The position numbers and the translations under genes are program-made. Below, one piece after another: positions 1-9,216 of a DNA stretch of 64,000 nucleotides. The number at the start of each line of letters is the position of its first letter. Within the stretch, counting starts at the first letter, position 1. The notes under the pieces were generated by a model. It searched no databases. It had not been told where the DNA came from and saw only the letters and a list, made by a program, of their open reading frames with translations. Source of the stretch: Panonychus citri (Eukaryota; Arthropoda; Arachnida; Trombidiformes; Tetranychidae); NCBI RefSeq assembly GCF_014898815.1, contig NW_026515433.1:270501-334500 (forward strand). Direction: 5' to 3'.

Positions 1-1019
1 TACAAAGATCCAATACTAGCTACAGATACAATTACACCCGTGAATAACTATGCTGTATCATTATTCGAAGAACTTGATGTTTATCTCGGAAATGTGAATG
101 TAACGACAGGTAATAGTTTGTTTCATTATCAATCATTTATCGAAGATTTGTTTTTCAAGTATAAATCACCTGTTGATGCTTGTCAATTGATTGATGATGA
201 TGATAAAAGAATCAATCGAATTAAAGATTCATTTGACTTCATTCTACCAATTCATGCACCAATGTTTCAACAAGAAAAGTTTTTGATTGATGGAGTACCT
301 ATTGTTTTACGGTTCAAACTGGCACCTGCAACTTTTGGCTTAACATGTTCAAAGTCGGGATCAATTTCATTAAAGTTTGAACAAATGTCATTATTCATTA
401 GGCGAGTAAAGTTATTCATGCCTGTTCAGATGACTATTGAACAAAATCTAGCTAAATCAATGGCCAAGTATTACTTTCAACGAAATGAAGTTAAATCTTA
501 TCACCTTGTGAACGGATTTGCTGCCAGTAGTATCGATAATGTTTACAATGGACAGTTACCACGAAAAGTAATAATTGGATTTGTAACTGATAAGGCATTT
601 AATGGTGACATTACGACCAATGCATTTTCATTTAAACATAAAGACATGAAGGAATGTCATTGGTTGTTAATGGTGTCAAGATTCCAAGTTCAGCATTCAA
701 ACCTGATTTCAAAAACAAGATTTATATGAGAGAGTATTACAACATGTTCAGAGCTATGAATCAAGAGTTTGGAGTGCCTAAAATTAATATCAAGTACTCT
801 GATTATGCTGACAAGTACCCATTGTTTGTGTTTGATCTTACAGATGATGGTACATTGGCAACAGACTCTGGTGCTCTCTCAATGATTAAAAGGGGAAGTG
901 CTCGAATTGATATACAATTTACCGAAGCTTTGACTGAGGGATTACACATGATTGTATTTGGAATATATGATAGTGTGATTCAAATAAATTCAAATAGAGC
1001 TATAACAACAGATTATTGA
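1..1019 (+). pseudogene. Polinton/adintovirus-like jelly-roll capsid protein, 3' part, frameshifted
   Basis: The reading frame is open from base 1, so the gene begins left of the window. By eye the protein resembles the capsid-type proteins of Polinton/Maverick elements that appear in databases as F54H12.2-like; I cannot tell whether it is the hexon-like or the penton-like one. The first frame runs to a stop at 727-729. The C-terminal part continues in another frame, visible from 654 to the stop at 1017-1019, so a single indel lies around 640-700. The C-terminal segment keeps the alternating hydrophobic pattern of a beta-rich capsid domain. The last codon overlaps the protease start (TGATG). 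Known: in these elements capsid and protease act in virion assembly. Inference: this copy cannot make a full capsid protein unless the frameshift is a sequencing error. Confidence 0.7.
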
Positions 1020-1441
1020 TGGCTTTATCGACAATTGATATTGATAGCCATCTCAACAGATTCTCAGAGTTCAAAGGTGTTTTCGCAATTGATAAATTAC
1101 CATTTGAACTTTTTGAAAAGCCGTTTGGTATAGTAATAAATCTAGATCCTAGTTGGAAACCAGGCTCTCATTGGACTGCTTAGTTTGTATCAGAATATGG
1201 AAATGGTGAATATTTTGACTCATTTGGAACTGCACCACCCGATGCTATAACTTGTTTCTTGGAAAGGAACTGTAAGAATCGTTCTTTTTCTTATAATCAA
1301 AACATATTTCAAGGAGATTTATCCATCAAATGTGGTTATTATTGTATTCTTTTTCTCGAATCTCATTTCAATAACTTAAATTTTCCGTTAATTAAATGTA
1401 AAACACAAGTTAATGATTACATATTAAATAAATTTTATTAA
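1019..1441 (+). pseudogene. Adenain-like cysteine protease (Polinton PRO), nonsense mutation
   Basis: The ATG at 1019-1021 overlaps the capsid stop. The frame runs 141 codons to TAA at 1439-1441 but is interrupted by TAG at 1181-1183 (codon 55). The stop falls three residues after a GSHW motif, where adenovirus-type proteases have their catalytic His. After the stop the frame keeps a YFDSFG segment (likely the acidic residue), an FQ segment (oxyanion Gln) and CGYYC (nucleophile Cys), in the family order. In adenoviruses and Polintons this enzyme matures virion proteins. The final TAA overlaps the polymerase stop on the other strand (1438-1440), so the two genes meet tail to tail. The function would be lost unless the stop is read through or is a sequencing error. 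Confidence 0.75.
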
Positions 1442-4400
1442 ACAATTTTATAATGTCCAAATGCATATGTTGATACCCCATCCTCGCGTATATATCTCTT
1501 GTCATCCAATGGAGATAAAGATATTTTATTTGTTTTTATACTTGAAATCTGATGATGTTTAGATTGTAATCTGTAATTATCATGTCTGAATAACACACTA
1601 TCGTAAAGACAGGTCTTGTAATCTTCTATCGATATCTCATCACGAACGGTTGCCTTCTGAGTTCCTTTCGCGGTCTTTTTTATCTTTGAGCCATATTTTA
1701 TTCCATAAAGCTTTGATTTGATGGCGACCACTTCATCAATAACTTGACCATTCATCTCGTCTTTCAGTAGACCGAGTTTCTTTTTGTTTGAAACATCATA
1801 GAGGAAATGATTTTCAGGGTAATCTGAAAAGTCCATAATTGCTGACATTGATTTTAAATCATTATAAATATCTTCAGTTTGAATATGATAGATGAAGCTG
1901 TCAGTGTCAGTGTAAACCAGATTTAGGCCATCTCCATAAAGAGGTTGAAAGTGATCGTAATGTAGTTCATACATCCGAAGCTTTGACAGTTCTAGTACTG
2001 TGAATCCAAGGTAAATTGGCTTATCAAGTTTAACCTCAAATTTACGTAATTTAATTATTGCCAAATCATTATCCAGAATGTAAAAGTGTTCAAACATTGG
2101 CTTTCTAATCTGTTTCATTGCTTGTTGTCCATTTGTCACAACTTTAACTTTGGAATGTTTCCGCTTATCTTCAATGCTCTTTCCATATAATGAATTGACC
2201 ATCAATTTCCAAAAGTCTTTTTCAAATGAATTGGTAGCTCTCTGACGATTGAGGGTGCACATTGAAACATAAGGTTTCAACCATTTGGATTGCTTAAACT
2301 TGAGAATACGATGAACTTTATCCAAGATTAGTCCCTTTGATAACCAAAATCTCAAGTTTCTTTCGTGTACCACATAGTTTTTCTTATCTCTTAGATTAGG
2401 AATTAGTTTCTCAGTTTTACATCGTTTAAGACCAACACTTTCAAGATCAGATATGATTCTCTTTTGATAATCACTTAACCATTCATCATCAACTGTTAAT
2501 TTCTCAGGAGCCATGGGATAATCATTATGTTGATCGTGTAAATGTTGTGGATAGATCAAATCAACTTGACAAATGTATCCTGTATCTGAATCTTGTCCAG
2601 TCATTATTGATTCAATTACTTGATCGAAAGATTCAGAAGGGACCCATTCAAAGTTGCTCATCGGTAAATTATCACTCAAAGCATAACCATAAAGGTTATT
2701 CACATCCAGAAAAGTAATGTATGAGTTTGGTTTATTACAATCATAGTTCTCAGAGAGAGGATTGTTGGCAACAACATGTCTTGTCATTGCACAAGAAATT
2801 CCTCCTCGAATCCCATTCTCAATCATAAGGATCATGTCAATGTCTGTTAATAAATCAAGTTTGGTTTTTGTTGCTTTGAGAGCAGCGTCCCAAGTGAGAC
2901 CTGGTGTAGAGAAATAATGACAAGGATCGAGGCCAAATTGTTTCAAACTTGTGAATCTAAAGTTTTCAAATATTGCCGCTAAAAGTAAGACATCAACTTT
3001 CAAGTAAATGTCATGAAAATCGCCAAGGTTTTGACAATTGAAATGATTCCATATCCTTTGTAAATTTGAATATGTTGATTCATCTATTGTTTTTCGACAT
3101 AGATGTGAATAAAATTTATCAATTGAAGGTAAATTGACATCATCAAATTTACTCCAAGAGTCCATATACTCATAAGGTAAACACCCTTTTGATAAAAGTA
3201 GAGGTATATCCGAGCTATTGAACATTTGTGATAAATATTTCGTTTTATCTTCATCTGGTAAATTGTTTGCTAATGTATCAAGGCTGGATAGAAGAAAAGC
3301 GAGACTATCTAGAAAAATGAAATCATCCATGAAAAAGGCAATATACTTTTCACTATTCTGTAGGATTACAGAAATCTTTTTCACTTGATTTGACTTGATT
3401 CCTTTCATAATTAAATGAGCATCATAGCCTTTCAAGTTATGAAAGATGACTGGTATTCGATTTGGTAATCTAAGTTTCAGATTACACAGATTATGAGCTG
3501 CTCCACGGAGCTTACCAGTTAGATGACAATGATCTAAAACTTTGTCTTGGAAAAGTGGCTGTAAACAAACATGACAAATGTCAGCAAGTTCATAAATGAT
3601 TCTTTCTTCTGATGTTAGAATTGGTGGCTTTATTCTCCTCATTAGATCAAGGTTGATGGACGCTTGTACATTGTAAAGGCTTCTGATGAAATTCTCTGCT
3701 GCGTCATCACCTCGATAGAATTTATTGAACAGAATTTTACCTGTCCAATCAACAACAACCCAGCCAAATGAACAAGCTTCATGCTTTTGGTATTCAAATG
3801 TGCTGGCACCTAATGCATTTTCACTCTTTATCACCAAGGCTTCAAAGTCAGCGTAAATAACATATGGATAAGAAATTGACTTTTCCGCACGAGTAAACTC
3901 ACATGTTTTTGGAACATTTTCTGTACCTGGAAGAATGGTTCTTTGAGCTGAATTGTCACCACAAAAGCTTTCATGCCTGGTTAGTGAGGACTGATCTCTG
4001 AAGCCAGAAAGACAAGAATAACAAAAGAATCTTTCCCATGACTTGTTGTTCATCATGAATCCGTTAAAGTTAGTGATGTGAAAGTAATGATCATTGAAGA
4101 GAAACAGGTTAATGTGACTTGTCTTTCTATCTTTGTTGATTTTCAAAGGAACAACTTTGGGTTTCTTACACAAAGTCAGTGTGTATACATTGATAGAAAC
4201 ATTGTTCCGCTTCTCAAAACGATTGATTTGAGAGAAGGGTGTAATTGGATCAATATCTCTAAACTTGTACCATTTTCAAATTTTTTATATTTAGAGACTC
4301 TTTGTCTATGTGTTGCCTGAGGATGAAGAGCTATGAGAACGGCCCACTTGAAGCAATGAGACTTACAAACTGGCGATACCAAGCTCCTTTTACGGATCAA

Positions 4401-5012
4401 GTTTAGTGGTAATTTAACACTTGAACAACCACCACTATTTTCTTTTAGCTTACCTACTCTAATTTCCAACATCTTGACTGTCTGAAGTACCCATCCACTT
4501 CCACGTTGTGTGAACTGATCAACCACCAATTCAAGGTTTTCTATCCATTTAGTGATCATTTTTTCAATTTGTGAAGAATGAGTTAAAGGTTCACTCTGAG
4601 AAATTTTATAAATTTCAGTAGAATCCGTATCGCCATCTGGTTTTTGTTTAATAAACTTGATTAGAACACAAAGTTGAGTTTTAATTGATCCAATTTTTCC
4701 AATCACATGGCTGATGAGATTAATTATGTTTTGCCTTTCAGCTGTAAACAGGTTCTCTAGAGATGACCATGAACCAAGTTTAACATAAATTTCAAGGACA
4801 CCTCTATAAGCTGATTTATGTAATCGAAAAGTAGCTACGTCACCAAGAGTAGAGACAATTGTTTTACATTTGATAACATGTTCAATGAACATTTCTTTAT
4901 CTTTAAACCTTGTCTTACATTTTGAACATTTCAATAAACTACACTGTTCTTTATGAATAAATAGAGACTTGAATTTCTTGAATGAAACTCCACATTCACT
5001 GCACTCAAACAT
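1438..5012 (-). pseudogene. Protein-primed family B DNA polymerase of a Polinton/adintovirus-like element, one frameshift
   Basis: The main frame (4260 down to 1438) contains a full set of family B motifs. Residue numbers are for the 911-residue part counted from 4173: ExoI DFEAL near 109, a Cys/His-rich DHCHLTGK segment near 214-230, ExoII FHNLKGYD near 244-251, ExoIII YLKVD near 390, PolA DVNNLYGYA near 490, PolB NSLYG near 660 and PolC YTDTDS near 754. The N-terminal part (ATG at 5012 down to about 4260) is in another frame. It starts with two C-x2-C-x12-H-x4-C zinc-finger-like units and ends with a CFKWAVLIALHP segment typical of the N-terminus of these polymerases. The frames switch at about 4255-4300, consistent with one indel. 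Both parts together are about 1,190 codons, a usual size for this family. The enzyme would replicate the element from protein-capped termini. Confidence 0.85.
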
Positions 5013-5234
5013 GACTATTACTAAACTGACAAAAGCAGTTGCTTATATTGTAAATTATCATGTTTGCTTGTGCGCATGCTTCAGGCTAGTTTCAAATCTT
5101 TAGTCTTGTAAAAATCTACTAGTATAATTCTCAATATTAATAAAGTCAAGACTAATAACATTATCGAAACAATACTCAACAACATCATTATAACACGAGA
5201 AATAAACTGATAATTGGATTATTGATTTAAATCT

Positions 5235-5498
5235 TTAATAGATCATTTCAGTCTTTAAACAGAAAATATTGGCCATAAATTGAACAATTTCTTTTTCATT
5301 ACAATAATAATCTTGATAGTTGATAATCAAAACAATCTTGTCCATATCATGGTGGTTAATTGTAAAAGGAATCTTGAGTCTCCTAAAACCAGTCCATATC
5401 TTGTCCATTAAATGATAAAGATTTTCATCAGAGTCCAACTCGCCTCGTAGCTTGAGTGAGGTCTTGAAATCTACCGTAAAATGAACCTTGTTAGCCAT
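5235..5498 (-). CDS. Small hypothetical protein of the virus-like element (87 aa)
   Basis: This is a complete ATG-to-stop frame of 87 codons between the polymerase and the PC4-like gene, on the same strand as both. I recognise no family. The protein begins MANKVHFTVDF, is mixed alpha/beta in character with a charged middle (SDENLYHLMDK), and has no signal peptide or membrane segment. It lies 222 bp upstream of the polymerase start and 197 bp downstream of the PC4-like gene, matching the tight packing of the cluster. Position suggests an accessory or replication gene. The frame is short, so its reality rests on context. Confidence 0.45.
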   Translation of the reverse strand: MANKVHFTVDFKTSLKLRGELDSDENLYHLMDKIWTGFRRLKIPFTINHHDMDKIVLIINYQDYYCNEKEIVQFMANIFCLKTEMIY

Positions 5499-5695
5499 AA
5501 GTAAACTTCTTATACTATCAACTTTAGATGCACGATGATTGATGTCTCGACGTGAAATAAATAAAAGAAAAGAGAAAATTGAGTGAGCTCACTTTTTATT
5601 TATTAGAGTAAATATAAGGTTACAGTTTATAGATTCAAATGTTAGTAAGGATACATAATCAAAATTCAGAAATGTTGGGTTACATGTTTATAGAT

Positions 5696-6220
5696 TCATT
5701 CCCAAATAATCTCTTGCATTGCGGCAAAAACCTGATCAGGGATTGAATGAGTAGCAACCTTGATGATTTCATCTTTTTCGAGACGGATACACGTTTCCTT
5801 TGCTCCAGCCTTCAATCGAATTTCAACTGCTCCAATCTGCTGTCCATTGCATGATATCTCTCGTCCACCATTTAGATTCAGCTCAAATTCACGATTGCCT
5901 TCATTTGTGTTGTTCAACTTTTCTTTCAATGACTCAAATTCATTATATCGAAGAAACAATCCAAGCTTTGTCGGTATTTGAGTCTTGACGCCATTGATGA
6001 CTCGCTCCATCCTCCGACGAATATCAACATACGTTTGTCCATTTGATGATTTGGCTCGTTGTACAGTCAACCAAAGCTTTGGAGATATTTCAACACAAAA
6101 CAGTTGTTGGAAACGGTCTTCAAAGCTCGCAGACGATGTACTCTGTCGTGCTCGCCATGGAAGAACTCGTTGAGTAGGAGTTTCAGGAGAAGCAGGAGAG
6201 TCAGGAATATTTGAAGTCAT
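5696..6220 (-). CDS. PC4 (p15 coactivator)-like protein, 174 aa
   Basis: I chose the ATG at 6218-6220; an upstream TTG extension is possible but lies within the expected leader downstream of a TATA box. Residues 1-45 are Ser/Pro/Thr-rich. Residues about 48-103 resemble the PC4/Sub1 single-stranded-DNA-binding fold: a strand with WLTVQRAK, then YVDIRRRMER, a PTKLGLFL segment and a helix EFESLKEKLNN, in PC4 order. The second half (about 110-174) is another strand-rich segment of unknown family. Known PC4 proteins bind single-stranded DNA and act in transcription and replication. A replication or late-transcription role in the element is inference. The gene is intact, unlike the core genes nearby. 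Confidence 0.55.
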   Translation of the reverse strand: MTSNIPDSPASPETPTQRVLPWRARQSTSSASFEDRFQQLFCVEISPKLWLTVQRAKSSNGQTYVDIRRRMERVINGVKTQIPTKLGLFLRYNEFESLKEKLNNTNEGNREFELNLNGGREISCNGQQIGAVEIRLKAGAKETCIRLEKDEIIKVATHSIPDQVFAAMQEIIWE

Positions 6221-6280
6221 TTTTATCAAGTTGATGGTTTGATGATCAAGTATTGAATGAAAATTATGCTTCAAAGTACT

Positions 6281-6289
6281 CCTTTTATA
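6281..6289 (-). promoter_or_regulatory. TATA box of the PC4-like gene
   Basis: The - strand reads TATAAAAGG, a near-consensus TATA box, about 60 bp upstream of the ATG at 6220. It also favours that ATG over the upstream TTG, because a transcript starting about 30 bp downstream of the box would begin beyond the TTG. Confidence 0.6.
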
Positions 6290-6683
6290 CTCTTAAAGTC
6301 CAGAAGAGCCCAGCCCACTTTCTCTTCTATTAGTTTCAATTAGAGCTTCCACCTCATTCATGATTAGGGGAGTGAATTTTTCAGCACTGAGTTATTTCCA
6401 TCCCTCTTTTTTTTCTCATAATCACTATGATTGTATAACCTTGATCTGTGTAATCAGGATCAATTACTCCTCCTTGAACAGATTCCTTATGATGCTAAAC
6501 TTGATCTAGATGCTAATCTAATATATTTTCTTTGTTCAACTTGAATGTTGATAAGATTACTTTATCCCAAGAGAAAAGCCGTAATTAATTTCCGTAGCCT
6601 TCATTTGAGTTATTGAGTTAGTAAACACAAAGTTTGATTGTTGAAAAATTTTTATTTAGTTATAAAAAAAGTTTTATACATAA

Positions 6684-7559
6684 TTAAGGTCTGATCACTT
6701 TGATCCGACATTGGACATTTCGACGACATATTGGACAACTTTCTTGCCCAAGTCGTTTCAAAGTGCTGTCACAGCTACAACAGACAGCTAAATGATTACA
6801 TGGTGAATATAAAACTTGTGTTGTCTTGAAAAGACAAACACAACAAAGGTGTCTCTCGGCCTCGTAACTATCCTTGTTTGCGTATGGACAATCTGGAGAA
6901 AAATGGTTATGAACCTCCCCTGGAAGTTTACTCAGCTTACCATCAATAGCCAACCGACAGAAAGCACACTGGACTATTCTATTTGAACCGGTCCAAAAGA
7001 ATCCACTCTCGACGAACCAATCCCTCTGCCTTGGAGTCAATCTGGATCCAGCGAATGACCAGTGACGATTTATCCTTAGTTGATAAAGCTGGAAAACTTT
7101 CTCTGGATTAAGGATTTTTGTCTCCGAGAAAACTTGAAGTATTTGTCCATCTGTTGAACGGACAAGAGAAGATATCGGTAGAGATATAGACGTTTCATCA
7201 TCTATCTCTTGCATCTGCACCGCATCACTATATCGATGTAAATCGCCTTCAATCCTGTGCATCAAGTTGGGTTCTTTCTTGAGTACAAAGCTACAAGAAG
7301 GACTGAAGCTAGCGTGAAGAGCTACAACGTCTTCGTCCAGAAATTCGAACGCGATTTGAAGTCCACAACAAAAACACTGCAAGTAGTCAGCGTCTTTGAA
7401 CCGGAAAAATCCATCTTTGACAGCATCAAACCACCTCTCGTTCAAGTCTATACAGGACATCATTCTATTCAATTCTTGTTTCATAATTGAATAGGTTCTA
7501 AGACAGCCAGTCATCTTAGAACCCCAGTTTTCAATTGCGGGTGTAATATTTCGGGTCAT
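6684..7559 (-). CDS. Inhibitor of apoptosis protein, two BIR domains plus RING (291 aa)
   Basis: This is a single uninterrupted exon from ATG (7557-7559). BIR1 (about 40-95) has the canonical C-x2-C-x16-H-x6-C spacing (C62, C65, H82, C89). BIR2 (about 165-228) has C198, C201, H217 and C224 with one residue fewer before the His. The C-terminal RING (239-278) is a complete C3HC4: C239, C242, C254, H256, C260, C263, C275, C278. IAPs of this layout bind caspases or IAP antagonists through the BIRs and act as E3 ubiquitin ligases through the RING. The lack of introns and the position between element genes indicate a gene carried by the element, probably captured from an arthropod host or another DNA virus. 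All zinc ligands are intact. A minus-strand AATAAA lies just past the stop (plus TTTATT near 6649). Confidence 0.88.
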   Translation of the reverse strand: MTRNITPAIENWGSKMTGCLRTYSIMKQELNRMMSCIDLNERWFDAVKDGFFRFKDADYLQCFCCGLQIAFEFLDEDVVALHASFSPSCSFVLKKEPNLMHRIEGDLHRYSDAVQMQEIDDETSISLPISSLVRSTDGQILQVFSETKILNPEKVFQLYQLRINRHWSFAGSRLTPRQRDWFVESGFFWTGSNRIVQCAFCRLAIDGKLSKLPGEVHNHFSPDCPYANKDSYEAERHLCCVCLFKTTQVLYSPCNHLAVCCSCDSTLKRLGQESCPICRRNVQCRIKVIRP

Positions 7560-7619
7560 CTATAATAATTGATAAAAGAGAGAAAAAAATATGATTAAAG
7601 CATAATTTTATTAAAATCA

Positions 7620-8030
7620 TTAATCGATTTTCAGCTTTTGTCTCATCATCTTGAGATAAGCTGAATGGAGTTTACACTTGTTCATAATAAGTTTTAAATG
7701 GTTACATTTTAAAGCCCAAAGTTTCACATCAGAAAATTCGTTACAATGGGCTTTACAAATAATTAATTTTGTAGTAATATGAGAAAAAATACTCTGATCA
7801 TCGGTAAATGATGAACAGAGTTTACAATTCAACAATTTATGTTCAAGTTTTACATGAATTTTTTTTAACATAAATAATAAATGTTGACATTGACAGACGA
7901 TTGGTTTTGCCTTCATTTTCTTCTTTGTTCCATCCAAATGTTTCTTAAAGCTGGAGTCCTTGGTTGGAGCTAAAGGACCCTTACCTTTGGAGACCTTGTT
8001 GGTTGAAATGGTAGTCGAAATAATTTTCAT
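7620..8030 (-). CDS. Small basic Cys/His-containing hypothetical protein (136 aa)
   Basis: The frame is complete, from ATG at 8028-8030. The protein is strongly basic (the N-terminal 45 residues are Ser/Lys-rich) with scattered cysteines and histidines, including CQCQH, CKLCSS and CKAHC groups that could bind metal. I recognise no family. The start lies one base after the stop of the next upstream gene, and a minus-strand AATAAA (plus TTTATT near 7605) follows the stop closely. The neighbour downstream is the IAP gene, 60 bp away. An accessory role in the virus-like element is likely from context only. Confidence 0.45.
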   Translation of the reverse strand: MKIISTTISTNKVSKGKGPLAPTKDSSFKKHLDGTKKKMKAKPIVCQCQHLLFMLKKIHVKLEHKLLNCKLCSSFTDDQSIFSHITTKLIICKAHCNEFSDVKLWALKCNHLKLIMNKCKLHSAYLKMMRQKLKID

Positions 8031-8031
8031 C

Positions 8032-8337
8032 TTAAATCAAATAAAATTTGTTTAAGAAAATTTGATGAATTTTGGCCTGGTGGTCAATTCTCACTCCTTC
8101 AAGTGAGCTAAAAAACTTCCTGTTGTTGAATTTAATTGAAGACGTTTGTATATCAAAAGAAATTATTGCTCTAAGAAACTTTTCTTTTGATTCGCGATCA
8201 AGTAACTTAACTATTGAAAGGAAATCACTTGATCTAATGTTGAAGTCAGCAAGATTCAAGGGTCGTTTGAGCCCTTGGTTGATCGAAGCTCGATCGATTT
8301 GCACTAGTTTGAGAGAACTGAAGTACGAAACAGACAT
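8032..8337 (-). CDS. Small hypothetical protein of the virus-like element (101 aa)
   Basis: The frame is complete, from ATG at 8335-8337 to TAA at 8032-8034. The next gene's ATG follows after one base, which suggests a shared transcript with reinitiation or separate starts. The protein is amphipathic and charged (LLDRESKEKFLRAI), with no signal peptide, membrane segment or recognised domain. A TATA-like element lies at 8529-8536, about 190 bp upstream. It is the outermost gene of the minus-strand cluster before the repeat region begins. Confidence 0.4.
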   Translation of the reverse strand: MSVSYFSSLKLVQIDRASINQGLKRPLNLADFNIRSSDFLSIVKLLDRESKEKFLRAIISFDIQTSSIKFNNRKFFSSLEGVRIDHQAKIHQIFLNKFYLI

Positions 8338-8528
8338 TAATTACCTTTGAATTGAGATGAAAACTTTGGTAAGAAGAACTAAAGATGTGGTTGAATAACA
8401 AATAGACGTGAAAAGTCTGAATAATAAACTGTTGATGGAACAACGATGAAAACGAAAGATTTAACTTGAATCTTATTATGTTGTTAAAGATTTGAAGACT
8501 GATGAAAATTCACTTGAATCCTCTTCCA

Positions 8529-8536
8529 TTTATATA
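8529..8536 (-). promoter_or_regulatory. TATA-like element for the outer minus-strand genes
   Basis: The - strand reads TATATAAA, at the edge of the first 167-bp repeat and about 190 bp upstream of the ATG at 8337. No gene other than the two small minus-strand ones is placed to use it. Confidence 0.35.
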
Positions 8537-9066
8537 CGATCGTCTTGCCTTAGCTCCCTGCTTGTGTCCTTCAGTAAAGCTGATTATAGCAGGGCCTCAA
8601 GCAATTTCATAAACAATGATTATTCTAATTATTGTGGGCCTCTTGATTACTTTTTCAAGAACACTTTTAATTGCACTTGAACTTGACTACAAAGAATAAC
8701 GTACTGAATAAATTAATTATCTATTCTTCTTAAAGCATTTAAGTAAAATAATTATAGTAGGGCCTCAAGTAATCTCATGGATAATGATTTTTAATTATCA
8801 TGAGACTCTCAATTGTTCTTCCAAGAACGTTTTTAATTACAATCACTCGAACACAAAGTATGTATTTTAAATAAGATAATTATCTTGGCCTCTCAGTGTG
8901 TCCTTCATTGAAACAATTCATAGTAGAGCTTCACGTTATTTTCATAAATAATGATTTCTTAATTATGTTCTCTTGATAACTGGTTCAAGAACATTTTACT
9001 AACATTCATGTACTCAAATTATCATTACACAATAAAAATAACTATCTGGGCCTCTTAATTGCAGGT
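8530..9066. repeat. Degenerate ~167-bp tandem repeat, three copies plus a partial
   Basis: A motif AGGGCCTCAAG followed by an ATTTCATxxATAATGATT stretch occurs at about 8591, 8759 and (as AGAGCTTCACG) 8925, a spacing of 166-168 bp. Each copy ends with a TTCAAGAAC-TTTTAAT-like segment and an ACTCGAACAC-like segment. A TGTCCTTCA segment precedes the motif in copies 1 and 3. A last partial copy (TGGGCCTCTTAATTGCAG) ends near 9066. Copies have diverged by substitutions and small indels, unlike the nearly perfect array that follows. The unit is noncoding. It may be a promoter/enhancer region or part of an element terminus. Confidence 0.65.
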
Positions 9067-9216
9067 GGAAATTCAAGGTGTATATTTATTTAACATGAAA
9101 TTTAGCAATTATTAAGATGATCATTAGATTGAATAATTGCTGTAGCTTAAAATAAAAGAATCAAGGTCTGCATCGTACTCTGGCCGTGAGAAGTCCATAA
9201 GACTTACAATGCCAAA

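Noticed and set aside
7257..7490. 77-codon + strand ORF
   Set aside because: It is the antisense shadow of the IAP BIR1 coding region.
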